Below, one piece after another: positions 1 to 10,827 of a stretch of 64,000 bases of DNA. Under the pieces are notes generated by a model, which did no database searches, had not been told where the DNA came from, and saw nothing but the letters and a program-made list of their open reading frames with translations. This stretch comes from Undaria pinnatifida. Taxonomy: Eukaryota > Sar > Phaeophyceae > Laminariales > Alariaceae. Made by a program: the position numbers and the translations under genes. The stretch is taken from the NCBI GenBank assembly GCA_012845835.1, contig JABAKD010000016.1, forward strand, positions 6,101,919 through 6,165,918, given 5' to 3'. The first letter of the stretch is position 1, and every line of letters begins with the position of its first letter.

Positions 1-377
1 ACTGTGGCACTGAACGTCTCATTGTGTCATTTTATTGATTTGATCATAACGTAGGTAGGGCAAGTGGGCGAAGATAAAGTCGTGGAGAACTTGGGCGATA
101 ACGAGGAGGCAGATGCTGATCCCGGAGAGGAGGTGCAGCAGACTGTCGTCGTATAGGCCGAAGCGGCCGCACGCGTGTCCAGCATGAGCCATCTATGGGA
201 CGACGACGAATATTGGGATGACGACACCAGCTTCTACTAGGAGGGCGCCAACGCCTCAGTCTGGGACGGGTGAACTCTTGTCGGCGAGGAAGGTCGGCGA
301 ACGGCGTCTTGTGACCGCGGCGGAGACGTGGGGACACATTCTGAGACAAGTTTGGCCTTCGACGAAGTGAGTTACGA
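1..377. other. No gene recognised
   Basis: Open frames occur on both strands, but none has a recognisable motif, a convincing start or a consistent coding character. The minus-strand frames that run through this stretch continue into the 13-bp minisatellite that follows, so they look like chance readings. I see no RNA gene or transposon end. Confidence 0.5.
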
Positions 378-456
378 AACACCCAACCTGTAAACCCAAC
401 CTGGAAACCCAACCCGAAAACGCGACCTGAAAACCCAGCCTGAAAACCCAACCTGG
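378..456. repeat. 13-bp minisatellite, six units
   Basis: Six head-to-tail units follow the pattern AAACCCAACCTGR with one to three changes each. The array is C- and A-rich on the plus strand. Read on the minus strand it gives the repetitive peptide pattern GFQVGF, which explains the long open frames there. The unit only superficially resembles a telomere repeat (AACCC); its 13-bp period argues against a telomeric origin. Confidence 0.85.
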
Positions 457-1019
457 TGCTTTTCGTAACGTGGAGAACCAATTTTGGTTCGTATCCTTTG
501 TTGCGCTACTCACCGAAAGTACATGTACTGGAAGGTGTTGGTGGATATGATTGTGTGAACGAGTCGTTGCAGAAGAATCGTGTATTCGGTTCGAGCGACC
601 AAATCCATTTTGATTTCGGATTTTGCAGTCTGCGAATATTTCTTTCTTGGGAGATTCTCTGGCTGGCCTAGTTTTGAGGCCAACCTACTATTCTCAGATG
701 CGTGTAGGACTCGTGACATATCGTGGCCATGTCGTGTGGCCACTGCTTTCTGTCATTTCGTACAAAAAGAAACCGTTTAGGTTTCACCCTTTATGGTGGT
801 GTCCAAACCACACCGGTTTCGCCAGCCATGTGTTTTCCCTGCTTTTGAGAGAACAAACACCACCATTGCGGGTAAGGAATGATGCCTCTCTCTCTGCTTT
901 TGGACAAAACATGCAAACGCTTTATGACGAAACCCCGAAACAAAGCACGATATTCTTGCACCCTTTGAAGAGGATGCTCTATTTGAAACTACATCGGTCA
1001 TTTCGAGTTGTACGCAGAC
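457..1019. other. No gene recognised
   Basis: A plus-strand frame is open from about 623 to 1228 but has no ATG near its start, no family motif, and runs through the 56-bp tandem duplication that follows. I cannot support it as a gene. No RNA or transposon signal was seen. Confidence 0.4.
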
Positions 1020-1131
1020 AGTATCCTTGGGTACAAGGACTCCTCCGTTCCCATGTAGAGGAAGTTGTACGAGATAGTATCCTTGGCTACAAGGACTCCT
1101 CCGTTCCCACGTACAGGAAGTTGTACTCGAG
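1020..1131. repeat. 56-bp tandem duplication
   Basis: Two adjacent 56-bp units begin AGTATCCTTGG and share the central CAAGGACTCCTCCGTTCCC block. They differ at only a few positions, so the duplication is fairly recent. The period is not a multiple of three, which argues against selection on a reading frame across it. Confidence 0.85.
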
Positions 1132-1310
1132 AAGGAGGAACAAGGTGTTGGACAACATCGCTGTTAGCGTAAACGACAGGTTGCGTCGGCTGAGTAGCTG
1201 GAGCTGCGAGAAGCTCAAGCTCATCTAGTACTACCTGCTACAGAGCGCCCCCCGCAAGGCCCGCTCGATGTAAGAGTCAGTCACCGATCGCTATATTCCG
1301 CCGATGACAG

Positions 1311-1605
1311 ACATTGACGAGAACACCAAGCGCGTGGCGGACACCCCCAACCTCGAGATGTCAATACCATACCGAGGTTGTCAATGGCTCCGCTTTACGG
1401 TATGTCAAAAGAGCTAGAGGTCCGTTCAGGTGGCGAGGAGTGATGCGCCGTGACGCATCATCGCAGGATACGCGCCGGTGGTTGCTACGAGGGCATGGAG
1501 GACGACGGCTACAAGTCCTGCGAGACTGGCGACTCCGCGCAATGCAACGAGAAATATGGAATGTGCTTCCTTCTCTTGGCGCTAAGCTACTGCGACAAAA
1601 GCTGA
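1311..1605 (+). CDS. Candidate spliced Cys-rich mini-gene (3' end)
   Basis: Two exons can be read, 1311-1399 and 1467-1605, joined across a 67-bp candidate intron that starts GTATGT at 1400 and ends CAG at 1466. Splicing removes in-frame stops and gives a short C-terminal peptide with six cysteines, including the stretches GGCYEGMEDDGYKSCETGD and QCNEKYGMCF, then a TGA at 1603. The second exon has the look of real coding sequence, with acidic and spaced-Cys character. The 5' end is not resolved: a stop lies just upstream in frame, so an earlier exon would be needed, and another frame with an ATG at 1304 also looks coding, so a frameshift is possible. No family is recognised. The spacing of cysteines could suit a small secreted disulfide-bonded protein, but no signal peptide is visible. 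Confidence 0.35.
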
Positions 1606-1713
1606 TGTGGTCTCTCACTGGATTTGTTGACGCACCCACACAGTTTTACAACTGCGCCGGCTCGACAGAAGCTACTGACGTTTGAAGACATGCCGTACAC
1701 TGGAAACCAGGCA

Positions 1714-2507
1714 TCACACACTCGGGCGGTTCGAGCAGGGCGACGTCTTTCTTGGTTTGCCCGTACGAGGGACTTTGTGTTCGAGTGTACATACTTTATA
1801 ACATTGTTCGCCAGTTACAATCACGTTCTCGAACCACCATACTATCTTGTAGCAAGGCACGGAGCACACGGATCCAGCCATCATCTTTCGGGTGAAGTCG
1901 CCATCGGTCGGCGGCGTGCACCCAAACACCAGAGACTCGCCCAGAGGTGTTTTGCCTTCTGGATAGAGTTTTTGGGGGTTCAAAAGAAAGTGAGGGTGAG
2001 CGGAAATCTGGTTGGGCATCTTGAGGTCGGTGCAGAAGATCGGTTTGTTGAGCACGCTACCGCGGGAAGGGGAGAGAATTTTCTCCCGGGGTGTGGCGAA
2101 AAGCGTCAACGACAGGCACCGGTGATTTCTGGTTTTGTGGCGTTTACCAAAAGATATTCCTAGTGGGCGGTCTTTCTCCAGTCGCGCGCGTGTTTGAGGC
2201 GAGGCAAAAAGTATTGCATGTGCAGAACTGTCTGTGCTGCATCCGCACTGTGCACGTACACAGCTCTAATCCCATGCACCAGTTGCGAGCCGGACAACGA
2301 GCGTTCGTCGGCGTACACAACGTGTCTAATATCTGAACCAACACTCTCGAGCAGCTGGGCGCGGCACAAGAAACTATGGGACGATGCGGCGAGCTGTTCG
2401 TTTCTCGCCATCATCATGACGGAAACATGAATAAAACGAATGTAATCTGATTGTTTCATTTTTTTCCACGGCTCGCCGGCCATATACCCTACCTCCACGC
2501 GCGACAC
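1714..2507 (-). pseudogene. Unidentified decayed coding relic
   Basis: Two minus-strand segments look coding. The upstream one (2507 down to 2160, open as far back as about 2555) reads as a mixed-composition protein, with stretches such as KKMKQSDYIRFIHVSVMMM and DIRHVVYADERSL, and ends at a TAG. The downstream one (about 2200 down to 1714, in another frame) contains DLKMPNQISAHPHFLLNPQK and SLVFGCTPPTDGDFTRKM. The frames overlap near 2180-2200, so one frameshift or a small intron would join them. I do not recognise the family. A viral or transposon origin is possible because the rest of the window is mobile DNA, but no motif shows it. No ATG is placed convincingly at the 5' end. Confidence 0.35.
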
Positions 2508-3123
2508 GCGATAGGTACGTTCAAGCAGGCACTTGAAAGTCTCTCGCCGCTTACTTCATCTCGTCTCTCAAGAAATTTTCCGCACACCTTGGTATCAGTG
2601 GGAAACTCGCGCACCGTTAGATTCTGGTCGCGCCAGATAGCTTCCCCTTTTCAAGTGACAACTGTCGGCAACGACGGAGACATGGCATGAAATTACGCAA
2701 CAACAGTCTGGTAGCGTGGTCCTTAAGGCGGCGCGGCCTAGCTTGCTTGGAATGGCCGGGGGAAGGTGCTCGCTCAGTTTCCTCATGCGCTTGGCCCGCG
2801 ACCGGCTGAGAGTATGCGGCGGCGGACAATCTGTGCCACCTCCACATCGGCTGCGTGGAAGGCGGGTGCCGGTTCCTTCAATTCTGTGTCTGTGTCGCTA
2901 TCGGAGATGTCGTGGGCGACAGGAGCCAGCTCGCCGTGATTGCTGTGACCGGGCCGTGATTGCTTGAAGTTGGTTAGGTCGATGACCTCACTGTCAGCAA
3001 CAATTTGCCTTCCTGATTGAATAAGGATGAGTTTGAGTTGTATAGGAAATCATGTGTTGAAATCCTCCGGCACGTAGTGTGTGGATTCTCGCTGTTGGAT
3101 GTCTGCTGTTGCACACAGGCAAG
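2508..3123. other. No gene recognised
   Basis: Only short overlapping frames on both strands are present, without motifs. The upstream end of the minus-strand relic may extend slightly into this stretch. No RNA, repeat or transposon end was seen. Confidence 0.4.
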
Positions 3124-3276
3124 GAATCATTGCCACACCATTCGAGAGGCGGAATCAGTGTTGTTTCCCAAACCCACACTTTGATAATTTCAAGAGGAAA
3201 ACGAGCGCGTAGAAGATACGCACATCATTGCTACACCATTAGAAAGGCGGAATAAGTGTTGTTTCCCAAACCCACA
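3124..3276. repeat. Diverged direct duplication, period about 97 bp
   Basis: A block of about 55 bp containing GAGGCGGAATCAGTGTTG and TTTCCCAAACCCACAC is present twice, at 3124-3179 and 3222-3276, with a handful of differences. The 42 bp between them are not repeated. Confidence 0.8.
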
Positions 3277-3399
3277 CACGCACATGCAATGATATATTAT
3301 CCGCTTTGTCACCAAACATGCAACTTGGGCGGGAAAGAGGCAATAGTAGTATATGCAACGTGTAACACGTGAACATATCTCCCACAAAACGCGTGCTTC

Positions 3400-6102
3400 A
3401 TTGTGAGCCGGAACTGTGGGGGTCGATGAAACAAGCCCGATCATGGTTTTTTCCTACGGGTCAACGCAGAGGCGGACGAAATTGTTTTTCAACTCAACAA
3501 GAGGGCAGAAAGCTTTCCGAGACCAACAACTGTCCTGTGGAGCAATAGGTGCGTGCCCGTGCCGCAGCATGCTCCTCCCGATTCTCACCCGCCATGCTTC
3601 CCACTGACGACATTGGTTCCTCGTTTCCCCCCGGCCAATCGGCAGCAGATAAATCAAGTAATCCAAGCGCGCGAAACAGCTGCGTAGAAAAAGGGACAGG
3701 TGTAGATAGTCGCACTTGGTGTGTGAACGAGAGTGAGGAGGCAAGGGGAGCTAGCCTCACGTACAGCCAACAAGATTATATCTGCCTTCCTCTCCCAAAG
3801 CTTGACGAATATAAACAGTAGCGCCGAAAACGGCACACGAACAGTTCGTAAAACCCCGTGACAAGTGTGATGACGTACCATGGCATCGTGGGCGTCGTTG
3901 GTCTTCTTCGTCCTCTGCTCTTCAACGACACACAACCTATAAAACAAATGCCCTCACCGTTTTCGCCAGATCCAGCTGTCCGACCAGCAGCTACAACAAA
4001 CGAGAGGGCACGGGCGATCTACGTGGCGCGTGTCTGCTGGGGCACCTAAGAAAACAACGAGAGAACGAGAGGCAGAGGTTCATCAACGAGGACAGAAACA
4101 TTCATGTTAACAAGCGCGACAATAAAAGCGATGGCGCAGAAAATAGGATCCCAAACACAGACTGCAAAGACAAGACCCAGAGAGGGGATTAGTACGCAAA
4201 ACGAACGCGAAGAGCACGCTTTTTATGATGCCAATACTACTCTGCAAGTGATGTCCTGCACGTGGTTGTTGTCTCTCGTCTCCCCTCATTTTTGGATAGG
4301 TTTTGTCGGCCCCAGAGAAGGTTCAGCGGGTAGAACAACCACTTGGAATGGTTGTGTCACAATGGAAAACGGAGAGGCCACAGACTGAAACTGTGGATAT
4401 AACAATGGGGGCAAAAACAGCAATTTCCCAAGCTAATTAGGTTCCCACACAGCAAAACGCTCGAGAGCTTTGTGAGTCCAATCGTAATACATAAAGGCGC
4501 GTACCGTGCCACAAGCGAGCCACGATCAAAGATGAAACCACGCAACCCGAATCTCACCTGCTACGCTTTAACCACACGAGATGTTCCGGGCGAAAAAATA
4601 GGACCACCGCCGATCGGCACCAGATGGATTCCCGGAGGAGCCAAGCGCACGAACCCGGCCGCAAAAAACAAAAGGGCATAGGTGGGGAGTGTGGGAGTCG
4701 CGTGTGACGTACTTCTCCAAAATCTGCGGAGAGAGCGGGAAAAGGGCAAGAAAAGATTGGAAAAGCAGCCCCACTCACAAACTTACCAAAGGTACACCTG
4801 TCTCTCCTCGGGAGCTGACAGCAGCGTCAAAAACAAATCGTCAAACCCAGGCAAGTGCACGATTGAGAACCGTGGCGTTGGATCTTGTATATTAGTGCTC
4901 TTCAACGACGCACAAGGTCCACTGACAATAAATACTCTCTCTGGTCTCCTCCAATCAACAGCAAGAACCGACCAGAGACTACGGGCGCTCTCCGGGGCGC
5001 GCGTCTGCTGAAGGCATCTAAGATAAGAGGAAGACGGGAAGGAGAGAGCGACAGAGCAATTGCGCAGGGAGAAAAGCCCAGAACCAGCAAGCGTAAGCAA
5101 AACCAAGAGGCAAAGAGCACGCGAAGAGCAAGCACTCGCTGCTGCCTCTACTCCTATACTCGTGCTTTCTCTCTCTACGCGGGGTTGTTCTCTCTCTTGT
5201 TTGTCTACTCTCTGGGTCAGCGGATCCAGCAAGTCACCACTCGGAATGGATGGTGGTGAGAAAATGTTCGAATATTCGGAACGCATGTGCTTTCGACGGA
5301 GAGATTGGGCCCAATATAGTCCCAACGAGCAGGATGCAGGACAGGACCGCGCCAAAAACGTGCCAAGGTAAAATATGAAAGCACATGATCTTATCTGCTG
5401 TGCTTCACACCGACAAAATCCTCTTGTTCCCCGCGCCAGCAAAACGAGATACCCGCAGATCAGCAGCGGACCTATCACCACAGTTCCAAGCGCAATCCAG
5501 CCGCGCCAAAAAAGGGCAAGGGTAGTCGCACGTGGCGTGCTTTCAGAGCACTCTGATGTCGAAGGGGATGTTTATGCAAGAAAGGCACATATCGAGAAAG
5601 AGACATACAGGGAGCGGGAAAGAGGTGGGAAATAGCGCATCCGATAAGAGATCACGGGGTGAGATTGAAACGAGCGAGCGGAGAAAACACGCGACCTTCT
5701 GCGCATCTCTGGCCTTGCCCCCTATCACGCAGCAGAAGAGGCACCTTCACTTTGTTTTTATCCCCCCAACACGCGCAGACCACCATGCATCACCGCTCCG
5801 TGGACAAGCAGGATTTGTCTCCTTTCAACCCACGACAGCTGCAAAATTAAAAACGCTTGGAATTCGAATGTCGCTTCGGGTGGCGTAGGGTTTAAAGATA
5901 CAGTATCAGTTTGGAAGTTTGCATGAAAGTACCGTTGGACAAGAGAGGAGTCATGGGGTATGTGTAGAGCAATGATACCATCGAAGCAGGTCAACATAGT
6001 GCGACACATTGGGTACAGCGGCAACGTAATAAAGGCGCGTATCGTGCCACAAGTGCCGCGCTGGAATATGTTACCACACGTGAACAGGGGAAACTTGGGA
6101 GC
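3400..6102. repeat. Zone of diverged dispersed modules
   Basis: No gene is recognisable here. Short modules recur in diverged form about once per kilobase. One combines a GATCGGCA or GATCAGCAG block, CCAAGCGCGCGA and a GCCGCGCC-AAAAA-GGG block followed by a GTCGC-ACGTGG-type motif; it appears near 3640-3720, 4610-4670, 5455-5545 and again near 6480-6545. A second module, GCTCTTCAACGACRCACAA, appears near 3918 and 4900. The zone looks like old tandem or segmental duplication of one non-coding unit, possibly the body of a degraded transposon. Confidence 0.5.
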
Positions 6103-6404
6103 CCCTATTTGCAGGACGGGCCTGCAACGAATTCTTGCAGGACGTTTTGGCACACTTTTGTCCCAGGTACCTGCACAGACCCCACCCAACCCCAACCCTA
6201 ACCCTAACCCTAACCCTAACCCCAACCCCAACCCGACCCCTGACCGTTTGACCGGTACGTGGGACTAAAAGTGCCCTCGCGCGGCTTCGCCGCGCGTTCG
6301 GCAGGCGTTCGCCAAAAAAAAAACGCAGGCAATAAAAAGCGGCAGGTGGCCAATCAGAGGTACGTCCTGCAAGAATTCGTTGCAGGCCCGTCCTGCAAAT
6401 AGGG
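6103..6404. mobile_element. MITE-like foldback element with telomere-type tract
   Basis: The ends are 42-bp perfect inverted repeats (6103-6144 and 6363-6404) beginning CCCTATTTGCAGGACGGG. Inside lie a (CCCTAA)n-type tract at 6187-6235 and a strong hairpin at 6278-6296 (CGCGCGG, loop CTTCG, CCGCGCG). The element is 302 bp and has no coding capacity. I could not identify a target duplication. Perfect arms imply recent origin or arm-to-arm correction. It could be a non-autonomous DNA transposon that captured a telomeric tract, or a repair product in which a telomere seed was trapped in a palindrome. Confidence 0.7.
6187..6235. repeat. Interstitial telomere-type repeat (CCCTAA)n
   Basis: Several consecutive CCCTAA units are flanked by degenerate CCCCAA units. 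On the minus strand this reads TTAGGG, the telomere repeat of most stramenopiles, animals and fungi. It lies wholly inside the 302-bp foldback element and not at a chromosome end. Confidence 0.9.
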
Positions 6405-8832
6405 TTTCTCGGGAAACTTTACCCGCTCTGCTTTCACTAGACAAGATATATCCCCCGCCCGACAAGAGCAAGGATCTCTGCCGATCAGCAGTGGATCCAA
6501 GCGCGCGATTTAGCCGCGCCGAAAAAGCGACAGGTCGCGCTGGCGCGTCTTGCGAAGGAGAGCACGGAAAGGGCGGGAGAATGGGAGAGTTACCAGGGAG
6601 AGAGAGAGTCTAATTTCAGGAGGAAAACAAGTGGAATGGGTAAACCGCGGTTACAACATGACTCCCTCTTTTCTCACGGGTCCATGCTCTACATGAATGA
6701 TAAGCGTACACTACAACAATCACAAACGAAAAATAGGCGAGTCCCGAAAGCGCCACAGCAGTTCGAAAATACGTGTTTCGGATACCTGCTCTCCCGTGAT
6801 ACACTGAGCTAGATACACTACACAGGTACGGAGAGGTCCGCATCAGCGTGCCTTTTCATGGAAAGGATTTTCACGATTTTGGTTTACGGTTCCCTTTGCC
6901 CTTGCGCTTTGCACGGAGAGTCGAGATCAGATACGTATCTGCAGGGCAACGGCATACCTTCAACGGAGCGGGAAAAGACACATGAGCTTCCTCCATAGCC
7001 TAGTCCTGCTCTTTCTGCGCTGTGTCTTGCCTTTCATATCGGCCATCATCACGCAACACATTCCCTTCGCCGTGGGATGGTGCTACTGGATGAGTGATGG
7101 GACATCGTGTTGACTTGAGCTGTTGTTCGCCTTGTTAAATATTATTCGTTTGTCTCGGGAACGTTCGGTTGGTACCAAGGCGACATGAATTTGACAGTAG
7201 AGCACACAACTGCTGTAGGCAACACGTACTTTCACTATTGCCAACAAACTACAGGGTGCAGCTGTAAATACTGACGAGGGGGCCGATAAACGGCGCGGCG
7301 CGATAGCGCAAGATAGCCTTAGCTTCTCTCGTTCTGTTGATGCACACTATCGATGCAAAACTGCTTGCTGCTTGACGACATCGCGGTTCTTTCTCGTGCA
7401 ATCAAGGGAAAATATGTAGCCCCTGGACTCCCTGGCAGGTCCTGGTCGGGACGTCGTCTCAACGTGCTCTCCGGAAAGTTGGTTTCAACGACTTGGGGCC
7501 GTGCCAAGGTTGAATCTTGTCGCCCGCGCCCGACAGCGAAGAATATTGATCTCATCACGAGCCGGTATTCATCATGCGTGACGGTTGCTAACCTATCCCG
7601 GAGAATTGGCTTCGGGTGCAAGCAAACGAGCGGCTAAACTTGTACGAAACAAGCCACAATGCTCCTGCTGTATCCGGGGTTACGGCCGCACATGCGTTAC
7701 ATGTGCTTCAATCTTGCTGCTGAATTCAGTGATTCGCCATCTTTCTCATCCTATAAGTGCTCACACCTTGGGTGGGTAGTGCTCAGGGATGCCTGAGTCC
7801 GTATCGCCGCAGAAAGCTCTCCACGCAGCCCTAGTCCCTCTCTCGTTGCAGGGAGACGCGGAATAAATGTGCCCGCTTCTACGGAAGATACCACCCCTCT
7901 GGCGAACTTTACGCTCCGAGGATCGTGGCGAAAAACGATCCCTTTCACCTTTGCAACGCGACATATGGTAGAGGGACCTGAGACAGCTCCCGCTGCGGCG
8001 GCAGGCGTGGGAGCACTTGACCGTGTACTGCGTTGCGGTGGTAGCTATTGGCGGGGCGTTTCACCTGACGGGAATAGTACCGCAAGCACGGGATTGTTCC
8101 GTCGATGACTTTCAAGTTTCATCGTACCCAAAAAACCAAAGAGATTCACCGCCATGCTGCTCTACAGTAGTATCCTGTTGGACAAATCACCCTACAATCT
8201 GTCATTTCTAGATCTCCGACATCAAGAGTGGACGCCAGTTTGCATAACAAGTGGATGTTGGATACCCCTTTAACATGTGGACAGAGCCTGTGTCTTCTCA
8301 GCTAGTTGGATTGAAGTTAACAACACTTCAGGCTGGTAGCAGAGGGAATTAGATGTAATTCTGCGCTGTCGAGACCATAATTTAGTGCTGAAAAGCAAGA
8401 CCTTCAGGTACCAACAGTCAGATATCAACCACCGGGTATCCTCGCAGACCCTGGGGACCACATCAAAGCAATTCTAACACGAAAGAAATGGCGCAGGCGA
8501 AAGGATATCATGACGAACCAAAGGGTCCCCAGATAGTAACAACCCTAACCCCACGCATAGAAAAACGCTACGGCAAAACCACTACAAAGAGATAGTCCAA
8601 CGACTTTTGTTTGGATCGTCACAGCACGACGGTTACAAATGTTGTAGAGGGTTGCGTATACATTCGTAGGCGTTTTTATGCAATTTCTCTCATGAGAGGA
8701 GAGCTCTCTGCTCCTTCTCTCTCCTCTGTCCTGTAATACAACGAAGATAAGAACACTTGTCAGACCGCGAGGCGGTCAGGGCATCCAGGCTTGGACTCTA
8801 CAAACACACTAGTGGCTTGAAAGTAGAAGTTC
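6405..8832. other. No gene recognised; likely holds the copia 5' LTR near its right end
   Basis: Up to about 8.5 kb I see only short unsupported frames. The last few hundred bases before 8833 should contain the 5' LTR of the copia element that follows. A candidate LTR start is the TGTTGTA at about 8639, and a CT-rich, hairpin-like stretch lies at 8680-8730. There is no second LTR in the window to compare, so the LTR cannot be delimited. Confidence 0.4.
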
Positions 8833-8846
8833 TGGTACCAGGAGCC
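8833..8846 (+). other. Putative copia primer-binding site
   Basis: TGGTACCAGGAGCC lies just upstream of the gag ATG. It resembles the Ty1/copia primer-binding site complementary to initiator tRNA-Met (TGGTATCAGAGC type), with one substitution and one extra G. Its position between the presumed LTR and gag is as expected. Confidence 0.55.
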
Positions 8847-8850
8847 AAGG

Positions 8851-10827
8851 ATGTTCGCACAGGAAAGAGACTCCTCGGATGAGATTCAGCAGCTGAGGAG
8901 TGAGCTTCAGTTGGTGATAGACGAGAGAAAAGCATCGATGATGCGTGATATGAGGGAGATGATGGCCGAGCTCATGAGGAACAACGGCTCGTCGGAGTCA
9001 AGCAGCGCTGAGGGCAGCGCTGCTGTAAGGGCCAGCCCGCAAGGGGCTGAACCCACTGCTGTGAGGGGGAACGGCGCTGAGGACAGCGCTGCTGAAGGGG
9101 GTAGCCAACAAGGGGCTGAACCCACTGCTGGGGCACGACAAATTTCTTCTGCTGGTGCTGCTACTGCTGGAGGCGGAGCGCGAGGATATACAACAGCAGC
9201 AAGAGAAACGACTTTTCGTGAGGATGCTTCGCGTAGTGTTGGAGTGACGGGACGCAGGGAAGCCGCTGTTCCTGTCGAGGTTGGCCCAGCAAGGGGTCAG
9301 CCAGACCAGCCAAGGGGGGCTGGAGAATGGCGGTCATACCCCGGCGGTGAGTTGGGAGTAGGATATGACATGACTCTACCTAGACTTGCTCTCAAACACA
9401 CTGCTGTCCCACAGTTTAGTGTGAAAAAGCCCGAATTCACTGCCTGGACCAGAGACGTCAGATACTACGCGAAAGGAGTAGGTTTCCTATCTGCGTTTGT
9501 GTCGGATCCACCCCAGTACGTTCCCGTAGGGGAATTGGATACCGAAAATTAGGTACTTGTCGGAAGGGGGTACAACCGCGAACGTGTACACATACATGCA
9601 CTCGCTTGGAATTTCTTATCGACGGCCCTAAAGAGCAAGAGCGACAAGAATATCTTGCACAGTTGCACCTCGCCGAGAGAAGCATGGGACGCGCTCCTCG
9701 CGTGGTACGACCCTCAAACGACGGGGGCCAAATCCGACCTCTCCCACCGCCTCAATAGTTTCAATATAGCGCCAGGGAGTAACCCTCTGGAGGAGATGGG
9801 CAGGATCGAAGATCTTGCCGCAGAAATGCACACAGCAGGAATGACCCTCGATGACCACATGCTGTACACCATTTTCATTGACGCTTTGCCTGCCGAATAC
9901 GAGGTGGAGGCGAAGAACCTTGCTTCTCGTGACAGTATCGGCCGCGATGACATCATCAAGGCTGTACGAGAACGGCATCACCGACTTTCTGGAAGCAGGA
10001 AGAAGGGGTCCAATGCAGGTCATGCCGGTCATGCCATGTTCGCCGGCGGCGGCGATGGTGGCCAAAGAAAAGGGGCCGGCGGCGGTGCCCACCGGAAAGG
10101 TAGAGGCCGCGGAAAGGGAAAAGGTGGACGTCGGGGACGGCAAGGACGCGGCGGTAAAGGCACCAACGAGGACGGTGGTGGCTCGGCCGTGGCTGCCGGC
10201 GGTGATGGCAGCAGCGCCAAAGCCGCCGATGGTGGTACCTCCGAGGTGAGATGCCACAGGTGTGGCAAGAAAGGTCATTGGAGGATCGACTGCTGGGAGG
10301 AGCTATGCAGCAGATGCCACGGACGGGGGCACGCTGCTGATGTCTGCCCCACATCAAAAGAGGAAGCTGTGCTGGCGGCGTCGGACGACGATGATGATTC
10401 TGATGCGGTCGAGGCTTCAGCTTTCAAGGCCAGAGAGACAGGCAAGTGCAGTAATGTTTCGGGCAAAAAGGGAGAAGGGGTGTCGGCTTGGCAAGTAGGG
10501 GATGAGGCCTGGCTTTGCGATAGTGGAGCGTCTCCTCACATGACGCCTTCCGCAGATGGCATGATCAACTATAGAGAGTGCAATTTGAAGCTGCGCATTG
10601 CTGACGGCTCAACCCGCACGATCGAAGGATACGGCGATATTAACTTTGTCTTTAGATCCGAAAACGGTCTTGTACGAGTAACGCTGACTAATGCTGCGCA
10701 CGTGCCAGACCTCCGATATCATCTATTGTCCTTACCCACTCTCGTGAAGCACGGTTACACTTTTGAAGGACGTCCCGCAGGGATTGTAGTCAAGCTCAAA
10801 TCTGAGCGTTCGATCGTGATCCGTTGA
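8851..10827 (+). pseudogene. gag-pro: copia gag-protease, interrupted by one in-frame TAG
   Basis: The ATG at 8851 follows the PBS directly. The frame stays open to 10827 except for a single TAG at 9550-9552 (codon 234); codons on both sides of it remain in the same frame and read as gag. Codons 1-50 are coiled-coil-like and 50-170 are an Ala/Gly/Glu-rich spacer with duplicated blocks. The copia capsid-type domain follows the stop (codons about 240-370), then a Gly/Arg/Lys-rich region. Two CX2CX4HX4C zinc knuckles begin at codons about 468 and 486 (CHRCGKKGHWRIDC and CSRCHGRGHAADVC). The protease active site DSGAS starts at codon 557. The amber codon may be decay; the context is not a classic readthrough signal. 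The frame ends in TGA just where integrase begins in another frame. Confidence 0.92.

Noticed and set aside
361-460. Telomere-like or CRISPR array
   Set aside because: 13-bp direct units without spacers; a simple minisatellite.
623-1228. 201-codon plus-strand frame
   Set aside because: No ATG near its start, no motif, and crosses a 56-bp tandem duplication whose period is not a multiple of three.
6187-6235. Chromosome end
   Set aside because: The telomere-type tract is short, lies between inverted repeats and has kilobases of unrelated sequence on both sides.
8639-8742. Short copia LTR from TGTTGTA to TACAAC
   Set aside because: The ends are suggestive, but the PBS-like site does not follow it and there is no second LTR to confirm it.
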